Part shown: in pieces, positions 5,916 to 5,929 of the stretch
Layout of the letters: each line of letters begins with the position of its first letter
Numbering within the stretch: position 1 is the first letter of the stretch
Source: UBA7332 sp051652645
Lineage (GTDB): Bacteria; Bacteroidota; Bacteroidia; Bacteroidales; UBA7332
Reading direction: 5' to 3'
Assembly: GCA_051652645.1 (NCBI GenBank)
Contig: JBOFUP010000011.1
Span: 1-5,929 of the forward strand
DNA: 5,929 bases
Translations under genes and position numbers: made by a program
The notes under the pieces: model-generated
Told to the model about the DNA's origin: nothing
Seen by the model: the letters and a program-made list of their open reading frames with translations, nothing else
Database searches by the model: none

Positions 5916-5929
5916 CAAATTTGATTGTT

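Noticed and set aside
5916..5929. A phage or island attachment site at the tRNA-Tyr 3' end
   Set aside because: No integrase, direct repeat or composition change is visible, and only 14 bases follow the tRNA.
1..5929. Mobile elements, CRISPR arrays, defence or toxin-antitoxin systems
   Set aside because: All coding space is taken by recognisable core genes plus the DUF4270 lipoprotein. No terminal inverted repeats, spaced direct repeats or transposase motifs were seen.

Overview
This AT-rich window with every gene on the + strand looks like ordinary chromosome from the phylum Bacteroidetes, most likely order Bacteroidales. Four kinds of evidence point there. A lipoprotein of the DUF4270 family, which is essentially confined to this phylum, follows a short one-domain glycogen-synthase-like protein. 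Several genes are preceded by the Bacteroidetes -7 promoter element TAnnTTTG. Start codons lack Shine-Dalgarno sequences and sit behind A/T-rich leaders. The RibH N-terminus (MATAYxNLS) resembles Bacteroides RibH as I remember it. I cannot name a genus.

Layout: (1) Positions 13-2437 form a unit with a -7 element, a GT5-type glycogen/starch synthase N-terminal-domain protein (72-896), a DUF4270 lipoprotein (966-2375) and a strong 22-bp hairpin that probably ends the transcript. (2) Positions 2462-4440 hold a promoter, a ureohydrolase of agmatinase type (speB, polyamine synthesis) and 25 bases later 3-dehydroquinate synthase (aroB, shikimate pathway). (3) Positions 4457-5771 hold a promoter, a membrane-anchored TPR protein resembling YfgM and 8 bases later lumazine synthase (ribH, riboflavin synthesis), then a weak hairpin. 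(4) Positions 5780-5915 hold a full-consensus promoter and a tRNA-Tyr(GTA) with a long variable arm. The window ends 14 bases after it.

The genes are mostly biosynthetic and housekeeping functions in short two-gene transcription units, and they do not form one pathway. No mobile element, CRISPR array, toxin-antitoxin pair, defence gene or riboswitch is visible, and no gene-free stretch exceeds 300 bases. I see no new biological system. The parts most worth a second look are the two least understood genes at the left: a glycosyltransferase half-protein that has lost its donor-binding motif and C-terminal domain, paired with a lipoprotein of unknown function.
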